A DNA stretch of 64,000 bases from Mycoemilia scoparia (lineage: Eukaryota > Kickxellomycota > Kickxellomycetes > Kickxellales > Kickxellaceae), in assembly GCA_027575805.1 (NCBI GenBank), contig JANBPU010000051.1, positions 28,429-92,428 of the forward strand, read 5' to 3'. The position numbers and the translations under genes were made by a program. This document shows positions 21,090-32,285 of this stretch, piece after piece. Position 1 is the first letter of the stretch; each line of letters opens with the position of its first letter. The notes under the pieces are model-generated. The model was not told where the DNA came from. It made no database searches and saw only the letters and a list, made by a program, of their open reading frames with translations.

Positions 21090-21747
21090 ATATTTGCATG
21101 ACTGCCAACAAGTATATCTATCTATTTTTCCTCACACAATCAACAAAACAAAATACCAATAACTGTTTATAGACTTGCAATTTTATAATAGTAATGTTCG
21201 GTCACATATATAATCCATATTTTTTCAACTAATAAAATATCTTCACCTAACGTTCTCTAATATTTAAATCATAAAGGTATAGCGAGGAGCGTGCTATTGT
21301 GTAAAATAATAGTGAGCGAGGGTTTTTGAGAAATAAATAAAATTTAATGGTGATAATATGAAAATAAGACTTTACAGAACATTTTCTCTATTTTATAAAG
21401 TATTTTGTGGTTTAGATTAAATGATATTAACTACTAATACAATAGAAAAGTGCTCTCCTCTCATGAATTAAAAATCCGATAAAAAGCTATAAATAGGTAT
21501 GTGGCTGGAATCTGTATGAAATGCTCATTGAAAAGGTCAAGAATAATATTGAATGTGTTAGCACAACAGTTTATCGACATATGGGGAGATTTCACTAGTG
21601 ATTAAGTGTGATATAGAAAAATGGGCCCTCATCAGATGTTGGCCCAATAATCAGCCATTTCATATGCAATTCCTGGGGACAGTCCCATTTTTGCATAAGG
21701 CATTTTGAAGTCTGGCCATATCTTTAGATGTTAAAATGGCGGTGGTG
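21090..21747. repeat. AT-rich intergenic with repeat family 4 copy
   Basis: Very AT-rich from 21100 to 21560. About 21571-21720 resembles 49190-49330: shared words GATTTCACT, TAGTGAT, TTGGCCCAAT and AGCCATT. No gene is seen. Confidence 0.55.
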
Positions 21748-22785
21748 CTAGTTATATGTGCTCGCAGCATCCCAGTCGACATTGAGAGTGGATTCAGGAC
21801 TAGTTCGCTCAAGTGGATCCAGACTGCGCAGCTCCCGTGTGATGGCATCTTTGGAAAACTCTTCGAGCTCTTTGGTTATTGTCACGGTCACTTTTCTGAA
21901 TCTCTGATCGATTCTCCCAACTGTGTCAAACACGGCTTGGGTGATAGGAACCGATGACAGGACATCGGCTAAGCGACTGTACATAATTATAGTTATCTGA
22001 CAGAATGTGTCAAATACTTGCAAAAAGCTGAGATCAAACGGTGGGATGTGAGTATCCAAATAGGAAAAATCGCCAGTATCAATACCAAGTGATTGGGAAT
22101 TCGAGCCACCGTCATCATGACCTCTTGATTTTCTAAAAATTCCTCTCTAAACCAATTTTCAACGCATTAGTGAGTATATCATAGAGATTTCTTTGAGTTT
22201 TGGTGGCATATGGAGTAGAGATGTTTGATAATATAACACAAGGTATATAAGAAAGTTTACCTTTTTGAATCTTCCACCGCTTCCACCATTTCCCATACCA
22301 GTGGGTGCACCGCTTCCTCCACCACTACCAGAACCGCTACCTCCCCCAGCACCGCTCCCACCAATATTGGTGCTGCTACTTCCACTACCACTGCCTCCAC
22401 TGCCGCCTAGACTGCCGCCACCTTCAGACAAGAATGTGTCAAACTCGTTCATAAGGATGCTGAGTGCCTTTATATAGTCTTGTGGGCTAGATATGGTCAA
22501 AATTGGTCCCAAGCTCGCCCCAAGAACAAAATAGAGCCTAGTCCGTTTGCGCATTTTGGCATTATTGAAAGTATCCTGCAAACTCTCTGGGTCAAATACC
22601 AAGGTATTTAAATACGGCTTGCGATATGGCTTTGTGTTTGGAGGTGATACTGTTGTGCGCTTGCCATCCTCATCGACAATTTCGAGCGGGATGGCCAATG
22701 AATTCCTTAGATGCCGAAATGTTGCTATCCGTCTGCTTATAAGTTCTCGTGTAGTAAATTCCCACACATTTGCTGGTGCCGACAT
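21748..22785 (-). CDS. Unrecognised protein with Gly/Ser-rich insert
   Basis: Not recognised. Two minus-strand exons, 22785-22261 and 22146-21748, joined in phase across a 114-nt intron (acceptor TTTAG), 307 aa. The N-terminal block begins MSAPANVWEFTTRELISRRI and contains YLNTLVFDPESLQ and KRTRLYFVLGASLGPILTI. It looks like a folded alpha/beta region. It is followed by about 50 residues of Gly/Ser low complexity (about 133-172). The second exon carries a helical block, FDLSFLQVFDTFCQITIIMY, ITQAVFDTVGRIDQRFRKV and TKELEEFSKDAITRELRSL. The start at 22785 is chosen over the longer frame (to 22905) because the extension is hydrophobic and lies in a poly-CAA leader. No signal peptide or membrane anchor is convincing. 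The folded-looking flanks argue for a conserved protein rather than a chance frame. Confidence 0.68.
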
Positions 22786-23432
22786 TTTTGTGTGTATTTG
22801 TTGTTGTTGTCTCGTCTCTATGTCAATGGGGAAAATGCGATGAATGAGTAGATGTGTTTTTTCCAAAAGGCAAAGGGGAAGAGATAATATCCAGAAAGAA
22901 AACAAAAATAAAACCCCATTTTTGAGGATTTCAAATTGTGGCTACTTTTGTAAACCGATGCTATTATGGAAAATCGCAAACATGGACACAACAGCAACTT
23001 TCGCATTCAGCACGATGTATTGGCAACTTATCAAAATTAATACCCAGCCAAATAAGGGTTGCTTTGTAAACCAAAAATGCACTCATCAACCTTTGCCTTG
23101 CATTTTTTATTACATTGTATCAATCCTTAAACTCATATAAGATGAGAACCAAGAGTCGCTATAGTCATAAATTCTATTGCACAAGATTATTTAACATTTG
23201 TAGGTCACCAGCCATCATATGGGTAATAATTTTTGAAGGGTGCCTTTTAGTGGCCAGTGGTTATAGACACAATTTCAGTCAAATGGATGTCCAGTTTTAC
23301 TAGTAAGCATTTCTCCTTCAAAAATAATCGCCCATATATATATATATATACCATGTTAAGATTTCTATTGAACAATACTGTTGCTCAACAAGTATAGAAT
23401 ATGACTGTCTTAAACTCAAAATAAGGCAAAAT
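22786..23432. other. Intergenic with MITE copy D
   Basis: Upstream region of the 307-aa gene and the 3' side of ATP7. It contains MITE D (23220-23334) ending about 100 bp from the ATP7 stop, immediately followed by a TA microsatellite (about 23335-23351). Confidence 0.6.
23220..23334. mobile_element. MITE family 1, copy D (115 bp)
   Basis: The left end is TGGGTAATAATTTTTGAAGG. The right end, reverse complemented, is TGGGCGATTATTTTTGAAGG. TA flanks both ends (23218-23219 and 23335-23336). The inner words TCAAATGGATGTCCAGTTTT and ACTAGTAA are shared with copies E and I. Confidence 0.85.
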
Positions 23433-24164
23433 CTAAGCAAGAGTAAGGTTAGGGAACTTGGACTCGTATTCGGAGACAGTGAATTTGCCTTCTTTGACAA
23501 GAGCCTCAACCTCAGCAACGATCTCGGGTCTGGCCTGGATGACATCGTCAACCTATACGACAGATCAATTTGTGGAAAATATTATAGAAAATGCTCTAGC
23601 ACGTAACACAACTTATGATGCATTGTTAATGGTACTTACGGTGAGCTGCTCAATAGGACGGGCACTATCAATGTTTTCAACGGTCTCATGAAGATCAACG
23701 AGCTTAGCATTGACTTCCTTGACATAGGCCTCGGCGGCTTCAACCTATTTATCCAGTACGTATTGGTAGATATAAATACTCTCAGTATAATCAGTTCAAA
23801 ATTCCTACACGCCAATATTAACATCGTTGTCAGAAAGCCATTATATATCATCTTTACTTACAGCCTTGGCTTCAAAGGCGGAGATAGCCTTGATCTGTGA
23901 GTCCAAATCAACCTTGACGATCTTTTGGTTCTTGAAGGCCTTTTCCATCTCATCAACAATCTTGGTGTTGTTCAAGACCTTGCGGTAGTGTTCAAAATCG
24001 ATCTCAGTCTTCTGCTCTTTAAGAGCATTGAGCTGACTTTCTGTTTCGTCGAACTTCTTGCGGAATGCGGACAAAGCCTTGACAGTCTCAGCACGTTTGG
24101 CAAAAACGCTGGACAAAAGTGGCCAGTCAATGGAGGTAAGGAATTTGCGACCAACAGCTGACAT
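23433..24164 (-). CDS. ATP7: Mitochondrial F1Fo ATP synthase subunit d
   Basis: A peripheral-stalk subunit of the inner-membrane ATP synthase. Three minus-strand exons: 24164-23862, 23744-23640 and 23552-23433, all in phase 0, 175 aa (yeast Atp7 is 174). The N-terminus MSAVGRKFLTSIDWPLLSSV is typical, and VDLDSQIKAISAFEAKAVE spans the first splice. The product continues with RPIEQLTVDDVIQARPEIVA and ends KFTVSEYESKFPNLTLA, matching the family end. The introns have GTAAGT donors and TAG acceptors. Very secure. Confidence 0.95.
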
Positions 24165-25417
24165 TGTGTTCTATAAATCCGTAATGATATATGTAGATAT
24201 ATGTGCAATTAGCTTATTTACCGCCTTGTTTGTTTTAGTCTAATTTGGTCTTTTCAAGACTATTTATCTTGGGTAGTTTGGTATTCTCGACTTAAAGACA
24301 AGGTAATGATATGGGCAAACCTTGTTCCATTGGCAAGACAGATTTAAATATTCAAAAGCTTTCGTAGTCTGAATCATTTAAATTGTTGTCGCTGTCACAA
24401 CGCTAATTGGCAGCAGATTCAAATATATGTTTACAAGGCCGCTTGAGACTTACCTAAATTCAAGTAATCTAAATGCGCAAATTACAAAAGCAAGCTAGTT
24501 TGGCTTTTATCTATAACCTCAAAGCAAGATTTGAACCAAAGTACATTGCCATTAAGGATAGTTAGTAATCAGGATTAATTATTTTATAGTAATCAGATTA
24601 AGGCATCATAACTCTGGTAATCAAATGGCTTTATTTCACAAGTTATTAGGCATACAAGGCCTCCTAAAAGCTATTAAAGTAAAGGTACATATACACATAC
24701 AAACAGAAGAAATAATAGTAAGCAATAGCTAGTAAGAATCAAATTACAATAACGGCAATACATACATACATTCAAGAGGAAAGTCAATTTCATACCATCC
24801 CTGAAAGAACAATATATATATATATATATTTACACACATCAGAACTTTCACCATCATTAAAATTTATTATTCAAATTTGTGGTATATATCATCCTGGGAC
24901 CCACCCACGATCCATACATTTTAGCTGGAGTCTCAGTGGTGACTGGTCAGTATCCAGAGGAACATCCTAGTACCCTTTTAGAGGAGGGTTCTGTCATTTC
25001 TACTATATTTTATTCAGAGTACTCTTAAGCAGCAGTGACAACTGTCGGATACCTATGCTTATGACAGATTTACAAGTGAGCTGGGCCAAGAGTCATTGAA
25101 AAATTTAACTTGCTCTTATATTTTTTAATAATCACTTTGTCATGAATGCAGCTATAAATGGATATGTTATACACAAAAAAGACCAAGGGAAAAGGGGTGT
25201 TAAAAATAAAACTCGGCACTCGATAAAAGACGAAATTTCGCAATATTTTTGACAAAAGCGGATCTTTGTGGAATATCAGCAGCCACAAGATGTGGCTATA
25301 CTTTTGGATAAGAATACACGTATTTTGTCATTTTTCATATATATATATACTTAGAGATGAAGTTAAACCAAATATAATAAGGGCATTATAAAGGGATGGC
25401 GGTTTAAATAATATAGG
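24165..25417. repeat. Intergenic with dispersed repeats 2 and 3
   Basis: ATP7 upstream DNA to about 24500, then AT-rich sequence. About 24905-25003 is a copy of repeat 2 (TTTTAGCTGGAGTCTCAGTG, CATCCTAGTACCCTTTTAGA). It runs directly into repeat 3 at 25004-25130 (TTATTCAGAGTACTCTTAAG, AACTTGCTCTTATATTTTTT). No gene is recognised. Confidence 0.6.
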
Positions 25418-28400
25418 TTATTTTGTTGGACCTTGAGGCTGTGCCTGACTTTGTTGCTGTTGTTCTTGTTGCTGGCGTTGTCTTGTTTGCTCCATAAACT
25501 GGTACTCTCGCCTTTCTCGTGCATACCTATCCTTGTCGGATTTTGCTTTGGCCTCCCATGGGGCCTTTTCAACATCATCCATTCGATTCCATCTCCGGGC
25601 GATTATCTGTGTTTGCTTGCCTATTGACGAGTCTGGCAACTGCTCGGCTAATGCTGGCCTTTCGGCAGTGAGGTAAAACAGAAATGCAGACATTGGGTGC
25701 TTTGGTGCATTGGGATTCCGCCGTGCCTTCTTTCTGCTTCTACGAGCTGGGGCATTTGGTGTGCTTGGGATTGGCTTTGAGCCTCCCACCCAACTTTGGT
25801 CTTGTATGACAGCAGACTTTGGAGTGGCTGACTCGCTGGCACTGCTAGTTCTTCCAAATTCCGGTGGAAAACCGCTACCTTCACTTGGCTGTCTGACGAG
25901 GTCCTGGGGACCAAAGTTGGTCCTTATCGGTGGTTGGCCTGGCTGGTGTAAGAGCTGGTTATGCATCATCATTGGGTGTTGATGAACGTACATATTATTC
26001 AATGTGTCTAAAGACATCGGAATCTCAGGATCCTTGAATGCACCACTATGATCCATTGGGTCAAAAGGTACATTTGAACTTTGTCCTAGTCCATAGTTTT
26101 GTCCAGAAATAAATTCCAGAAAGCCCGGATTCAATCTTTCCCATTCCAAAGCACCATTTCCATGCCCATGAATGTCTCCTATATTGTCATTTTGAGAATG
26201 CTGTTGCTGTTGCTGCTGATGGGATGCGAAATCTCCTGATGATCCTGGGTTTGGAGTACCTGCATATTCTGGTAGCCTGGGGGATGCCGACCTTAGCTGC
26301 CCATCTACAAACCCGAACTGCCCAAAAAGAGAGTAGTTCGGGACTCCGGGAAACGGACCTGCCTCTGATGTTCCAGATGCTGCTATTATATCTTGGGGTA
26401 AGACCTGGTGTGACTTTTGGTCAAGTGTCTGTTGTTCATGTCTGTTCTCGCCAATTCTTTGCATCTCTGAAAACTGCTGTGGCATAATGCCTATGGTTTC
26501 CCTTGATGATGGATCCATTGATCTGCTTGGGCTGAACATGTTACCTGGGTGCGTGAGGTCGGGTTCAAACATATTGAGGAGAGGGTTTGCTGAGAGCCGG
26601 GCTTGGTGGTGCTGATGTTGCTGTTGCTGTTGCTGGTGGTGGTGAGAGTGAAGACCGGTGTCGATTGAGAATGGACCAAGACCCTGAGTTAGTGGTGTTG
26701 TGGCAGGGGTAGGGAAGGGAGGGGTGATGTAGTCACCCTCAGGGATGGTTAAGGTTGACAATGTTGTAAAATCACTGTTTTGCGCTGACATTTGAGCCGA
26801 TGGCTGTGGCGGGAGGTGCTGTGGAGGAGGAATTGTGGGGTGGATGTGGTGGTGCGGAAAGGGATAAGGGTGGTGGGGAGGGAATGGTGATGGCTGGTTG
26901 AGGTGCTGTTGCAACTTCAGGCTTAGCTCTGCTCTCCTTGCGTTGTAGTCTGCGCGTAACTTCTTTGCCTCGGATCGATACTTGTCCTTGTCCTTTTCTG
27001 AAAGGTCTGCCCATTCTCTTGCCAGCAGTGTGCTTTGTTCTGTCGTTTTTAACTCTGGATTTGTCTCTCTAAGCTGCATTCGTCTTTCGGCAGAGTATAG
27101 CAAGAATGAGTTCATTGGTTTTTTAAGTGGTGCGACGTAGTCTATGGGCTGTCGCAGATGCATCCATGAGCCGTATGGGCCATGGATATTCTCGTCGTAT
27201 ATTATTCCCAAGGGGTCTTCTGTCATCTGTGACTTAGTAAAAGGCCCCATGTTGCTCTCGGCTTCTGAAGTAATATCGCCGATTCTTTCTTCATTCTGAA
27301 ATGTCCTCTCAAAAGCTTGATCACTCAGCCTTTCTGGACCAGATGAGAAGGCAAAAAAGTTCTGCTCCACTTTATTTTCGAATTTATGAGAGTGTGGGGT
27401 ACCCTCATTGTTGATCTTGTCTAAATAACTCTCCATCTCTTGATGTCCGGCTTGAGAGTGTATTTGAGGAAGGCTGTTGATAGCGCTATTGGTTCTAAAA
27501 TCCCTGCCATCACTGGCCCACAAGATATCGCTAAGGCCTTGCTCACTGCTTTCGTTTATAAAGCCTTCAAATAACGACCCTGGAGGCTTGCTAGGAGACA
27601 GAAAAAGCTGTGAATCACCTTCCCTAGAACCTACTGCATGTAATGATAATGATAAAACACAGTCTACTCATAAAGCACCTATTATTAACGCAGTATTGGA
27701 TACTCATTTTACCTTTAATAGAAAACCTGTTATCTGAATCTTCTTTTGAGGTCGCAACCTTTTTGGAAATAACCGTTTCATGAACCTGGCTAGACCTATG
27801 ACTGTTATCCATAAACCTTGAAGACTTGTTGTCCCCTACTGCTGATGCTGATTTTCCTGGTTTATTTCCAGACTCTACTGTCGAAAACATGTTTGGAGGA
27901 GCAGTATTTCCCATGCTTTGATCTGAAATGTTCTTAACTACTTCTTTACCGCCGAAGTTCAGAATCGGAGTGCTTGCTGGATCAGGAACTCCCCATGGAG
28001 AAATTGTGCTTGTGGACGGGGCGGCGTTCTCTTCATTTGGTGAGAAGTTCCATGCCATATTACTGCTATCTGTGTTTAATAGGACTGCTGATGCTAGTGC
28101 AGCAACATGGTCAAGGTTGCTTGTTTCAATTAATGGCTGAGATCTTATGTGTTCTACAAAACGGTGTTTTTTTGTAAGGGAGAATAATACAGTTGATAGG
28201 CGCTCTTTAATGCAAACAATTAACAATATCATCTGGCTATTATTATATCAAGCTCACCTGCAGAGTTCTGATTCTTTTGCCCGTCAATGCTGCTCTCAAA
28301 GCTGTCTTTGTATGCTTGTATCTGTGAATCGGATGGTAGTCCCTGTCAAAAAGAATTTTTATTTTGAGGCAATATCGTTGTTATTGACAAAATAGCAAAC

Positions 28401-28663
28401 ATCTTGTTAAGAGCATTAAGCATGAATATGAGGCCTACCTGAGACATGCTTGTTGTTGAAGGTGCTAGAATTGTGCCCATATCTCTCTTAGACTCACTTC
28501 TTGGTATTATTGAAAGATCGCCAATATTGAATAGAAAGCCCAGATGTTGTTGAGTGGCACTGGACATATGCTTTTTCGGTGGTACGGTGGAAGGTGAGGA
28601 CTGTCCCAATGATTTATTCTGCTGCCTTTCACTATCTGGTGTTGGATTTCTCTCGCTAAACAT
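25418..28663 (-). CDS. Transcription-factor-like protein with two HMG boxes
   Basis: Four minus-strand exons: 28663-28439, 28342-28258, 28153-27713 and 27633-25418, in phase, 988 aa. The first half is Ser/Asn/Pro-rich and disordered. HMG box 1 (about residue 400) reads PLKKPMNSFLLYSAERRMQL and EQSTLLAREWADLSEKDKDK. A long Gln/His/Pro-rich middle follows. HMG box 2 lies near the C-terminus: NPNAPKHPMSAFLFYLTAER, QTQIIARRWNRMDDVEKAPW and DKDRYARERREYQF. A Gln-rich tail closes the protein. Box 2 (NAPKHPMSAF) resembles non-sequence-specific HMGB/Nhp6 boxes. Box 1 (KKPMNSFLLYS..R) resembles the MATA/SOX sequence-specific type. A DNA-binding regulator is likely; targets unknown. The ATG at 28663 lies only about 40 bp from a possible divergent gene. 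Confidence 0.85.
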
Positions 28664-30044
28664 TGAAGAGTCAGTTCTTCATGTAACTCCACCCTTTGAC
28701 TAAATGGATAGCGGTTCAGTGTATAACAGCACCTTAAAGTATTGGCCCTATATCTATATCCAAAGCAAGCAACCTAAGCAGTTGATTTTTCTCTGTGCCG
28801 TGCTTTGGTATGAATAAATAAAATGGAGTTGGTTTATATGACAAAATACAATATGATATATAAACAATGTGGACGTTGATGACAAAATGGATCCAGATTT
28901 TTCAAAGTCTTGGCTGATGGCTTTATAAACCAGAGGAGTAAAGGGGTATTTTTTACGATGATATGGGCAATGTTGAACCTGGCCAATGCCATGGGTATCA
29001 TGGAAAGCCTTAGATATGTAAGAGGTAGAGGGGAAAGAGCGGTAAGGAGATTTGAGCGAGGCAAATTGGAATGGAGAAGGCAGGAAAAGAAGGCAGGTCA
29101 AGTGACTGGGGCTTGAGCTCGTACCTGCCCGTATATTAGCGCTAGGAGTCAGTAATTACTTTTTGGAGCTAGTAAATGCATAACTTGCAAGATTTCATGG
29201 CGTAAGCGAAGTAGCGTGCATGTGTGGAGGAGCGGTAGTCCTCTTTATGAGGCACTGCACGCTGGAGAATTGCGCCTGGAAAAGCCAGATCAGTCGAAGT
29301 GTTTGCAAGCCAAAATTAAAGTGGCTTGACTTGGAACCTGCATCTTCATACATTCTATTTGGATCAGGGAGTTGTGGAACCACTAAGAATCAGGCATAAT
29401 GGGCGTCGTCGAATCCATTTAATACAAGTGCAGTAGGAACTGACATAAAGTACCGATAAAAGGCATACTTGCTCGCAGTAGCTAATAAAGTAGCTTCAGT
29501 AATACTGATTGCTATCAATCTTTGCAGCGCCTTTGGTAACTGCTTTCCGATCATTGTCTAGTGATTACCCTGAAAGCGTACGCATATTCGAGGCCTACTG
29601 ATATCACCAGATATGCCTTTTAGTCCGTGTGAAAGAACAGAATCTGGTGGATGTCTTGATGGCCATCTCTTTCGACTTAAATATCATAGTAGAATAAGTC
29701 ATTGTGATAAGGTGTGGCAGTCTCGCCCAGATATCTGCTGTGACTATCAAATATGGGCAAGAGGTGGCAAAAATTCCACATTTTTTGCAGTGACTACTTT
29801 CTCACCCAATAAAGAGCTTTTGTCATTCGGACCATTTGGTACCCCAGGTTTCGTATTAATATGGGCTTCTCCAAAGCAGCGGATGGCCCTATTATTAGCA
29901 GCTACCCAGAGTTGCCGTCTAAAACATGTTTAGCATTATGGATAGGGGCTGGCCAGGATACGATCTATAGAGTCATGGCATCTCTCCAACATGCCTTTGC
30001 TCTGGCAACACTTTTGCATATCTTAGTTTCTTGACACTATTATA
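28664..30044. other. Intergenic, with a doubtful small gene and KTR promoter
   Basis: A possible two-exon gene on the plus strand is listed separately. The plus frame at 29613-29933 (106 codons) reads Cys/Ser-rich without family features and is taken as chance. The remainder is upstream DNA of the mannosyltransferase gene. Confidence 0.45.
28704..29116 (+). CDS. Possible small membrane protein (exon join unresolved)
   Basis: Two protein-like segments face the HMG gene. ATG at 28704 opens MDSGSVYNSTLKYWPYIYIQ and continues to a hydrophobic LIFLCAVL up to a GTATGA donor at 28808. From 28897, after ATCCAG, a second frame reads FFKVLADGFINQRSKGVFFT. It goes on MIWAMLNLANAMGIMESLRY and then a basic stretch ending KKAGQVTGA, stop at 29114-29116. 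The phases match, but the join itself forms TGA. So the true splice sites differ (a GTTGAT donor at 28781 would avoid it), the gene is broken, or the base call is off. Hydrophobic helix plus basic tail suggests a small organelle-membrane protein. Low confidence. Confidence 0.35.
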
Positions 30045-31256
30045 ATGTTTATTTCATATCACTACAAGAAAATTGCACATCCTGGCACTGTGCCCAGAAA
30101 CTGGATAAAGTGCCTGATCTTTGCTGGAGTTTTGCTCTTTTGCTTCCTCAGCTTGTCCAGCTACAGAAATATCGCGATTGTTGACAGCGAGAATGAGGGA
30201 GACAGTCGAGGGATCGCAGTTCCCGGTATGCAAGAATTTATCAAAATGAAGAACCATCTCCTTCCGGACAGGGAATCAAAAAAGAAGCCACAACTTCTCA
30301 ATGCAGCAATAGTCTCGTTGGTGCGCAACGAAAACCTCTTTGGGATGATTTACACAATGCGCCAGCTAGATGACCGGTTCAATAACAATTATGGCTACCG
30401 CTACATACTTCTCAACGATGTTCCATTTACTGAAGAGTTCAAGGAGAGAGTCACAGGCATAACCAGACATAAGGTAGAATTTGGTCTCCTTGTCAATGGA
30501 ACCTGGGGGTATTCGCCCTATGTAGACAGAAATAAGGTTGCTCGTAAGCTGGAAGAAAACGAAGACCGATACATATATGGCGGCAGCCTCAGCTATAGAT
30601 TTATGTGCAGATTCCAGGCCGGATTTATCTACAAACACCCGCTTCTTAAGGGCTTAGATTATTACTGGCGTATAGAGCCTGATGTTAACTACTTTTGCGA
30701 TATGCCGTATGATCCCTTTGAGCTTTATAAGACAAAGGGTTACAAGTACGGCTATGCTCTCGCCCCGCCCGAGAAAGAAATGACCGTAGAAACACTGTGG
30801 GAAACTACAAAAGATTGGATTAGAAAGAATAAGCACTTTCTTCCAGAAAAGAGCTTTGCCTCTTTCCTGCTAAAAGATAATGGCGATTACAACATGTGCC
30901 ACTTTTGGTCCAACTTTGAAATCGTTGACCTGTCTTTATATAGATCACCTGCCTACGAGTCCTACTTCCAGCATCTCGAGCGGGCCGGTGGATTCTTTTA
31001 TGAGAGATGGGGTGATGCGCCGATCCACTCAATAGCTGCTTGCCTGTTCTTGACAAAATCACAAATACACTGGTTTGAGGATGTTGGATATCACCACGTT
31101 GGGTATTTACACTGTCCAAAGCCAAAATCTATGCTCAAAGCCTGCCTTTGTGAACCCGAAGATTCTTACACTCAAGAAGCACCATGTCATAAACGTTATA
31201 GGGATGTTGATGATATCTCGAAACAAGAGTTGCTGTCCATTCTCGGAATTGAATAG
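30045..31256 (+). CDS. KRE2/KTR-family alpha-1,2-mannosyltransferase (GT15)
   Basis: A Golgi type II enzyme transferring mannose from GDP-mannose to O- and N-glycans of cell-wall proteins. A single exon of 403 aa. A short cytosolic tail is followed by one signal-anchor helix (about residues 21-40, IKCLIFAGVLLFCFLSLSSY) and a short stem. The GT15 domain starts at about residue 82. Family blocks are LNAAIVSLVRNENLFGMIYT, YRYILLNDVPFTEEFKERV, YRFMCRFQAGFIYKHPLL, DYYWRIEPDVNYFCDMPYD (EPDV-type metal/donor site), MCHFWSNFEIVDL and FFYERWGDAPIHSIAACLFL. It ends near HVGYLHCPKP with a Cys-rich tail. The length is close to yeast Ktr1 (393). The ATG at 30045 gives the anchor in the right place. Secure at family level. 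Confidence 0.93.
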   Translation: MFISYHYKKIAHPGTVPRNWIKCLIFAGVLLFCFLSLSSYRNIAIVDSENEGDSRGIAVPGMQEFIKMKNHLLPDRESKKKPQLLNAAIVSLVRNENLFGMIYTMRQLDDRFNNNYGYRYILLNDVPFTEEFKERVTGITRHKVEFGLLVNGTWGYSPYVDRNKVARKLEENEDRYIYGGSLSYRFMCRFQAGFIYKHPLLKGLDYYWRIEPDVNYFCDMPYDPFELYKTKGYKYGYALAPPEKEMTVETLWETTKDWIRKNKHFLPEKSFASFLLKDNGDYNMCHFWSNFEIVDLSLYRSPAYESYFQHLERAGGFFYERWGDAPIHSIAACLFLTKSQIHWFEDVGYHHVGYLHCPKPKSMLKACLCEPEDSYTQEAPCHKRYRDVDDISKQELLSILGIE

Positions 31257-31499
31257 ATTACTGGGCCTGAATTACATTTTTCTGGAATGGCATGTCGCAT
31301 GAATCAAAAACTACCAATTTTTATTACTAGTATATATATACATGACTCTGTGAGCTACTTTAAAGACAGCTATCCTTTAATAGAGTTATTATAAGTTTAT
31401 TAGAAATATATGCTTTATCAATCAGTTGGTGTCCAGATCAAAATTCGCTGGCTAATGCTTAAATACTTTAGCCATGACATAAAGTGGCCTAGTATACAT

Positions 31500-32285
31500 T
31501 TATCTACGTAAAAGGTCGGCAATTCTTTGTGCTTGAAGCTTTTGATAGCTGTTGAATTCCTGGCGAAGACGATCTTCTTCCTTTTCGTATTCGTTCTCTA
31601 TTAAGTTTATATAGCTTGTCTTTGACTCTAAGGTGGGATCCGGTATCTATTTTAAACCACCATAAATGTATTAGGCACATTCATTTACTTAATTTGCAGA
31701 ATGTATACATGTAAATGGTGTCATACCTTTTCCACCTGCCTCAGCAGCTGATCTACTTTTTTAGTACTCTCTTTGACAGACCTCGTTGCATTTTGAGCTA
31801 TATAATATTTGTTCATCTCAATACTTATGAACAGGTATCAGCCGGAAATATTGGTAAAACAAGTAAAAATCACCTACCAGCTTCCCTGACCTCCGAAAAA
31901 TGGAAACCTTGTAGCCTTTCCATAGCATTTTTCATTGAAGCAGTGGTGGCTTCTAGCTCATCTTTCAAAGAGCCAAGCGATTCCGGGGTCGGATAATTTA
32001 AACCAGTCTTCATAGTTTTACCATTAAATACCTTTAGTTAACATGAAAGCAGTAGATAGCATGTGCTCACAACAAAAGGTCTTTTATGCCCTGTCTTACC
32101 TCAAATCCCTCACAGTTGATGGAAATTTGGCGCTGGGCGTTATCGTAGAGGTTCCCAGTGAGCTTGTTTACAATATCAGTGTAGCCTATTTAAAAGTAGA
32201 TATTGTCAGCACTCATACGGATCATCTGCATTTTTCCAATTCCTTTAGAAATGTGCTGCCTACCATCCACAAACTCCTGCGACAT
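31500..32285 (-). CDS. Unrecognised small coiled-coil protein, five exons
   Basis: Five minus-strand exons: 32285-32219, 32185-32100, 32031-31878, 31797-31727 and 31646-31500. They join with matching phases to 174 aa, with GT donors throughout and TAG or AAAG acceptors. The product starts MSQEFVDGRQHISKGIGKMQ, has YTDIVNKLTGNLYDNAQRQI in the first half and NYPTPESLGSLKDELEATTA in the middle. It ends with two strongly helical segments (VKESTKKVDQLLRQVEK and LIENEYEKEEDRLRQEFNSY..). No membrane segment or catalytic motif is present. The composition resembles subunits of tethering or kinetochore-type coiled-coil complexes, but I cannot name a family. Consistent phase across four introns makes a real gene likely. 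Confidence 0.65.

Noticed and set aside
29613..29933. 106-codon plus-strand frame before the mannosyltransferase
   Set aside because: No family resemblance, no matching exons, lies in the promoter region.
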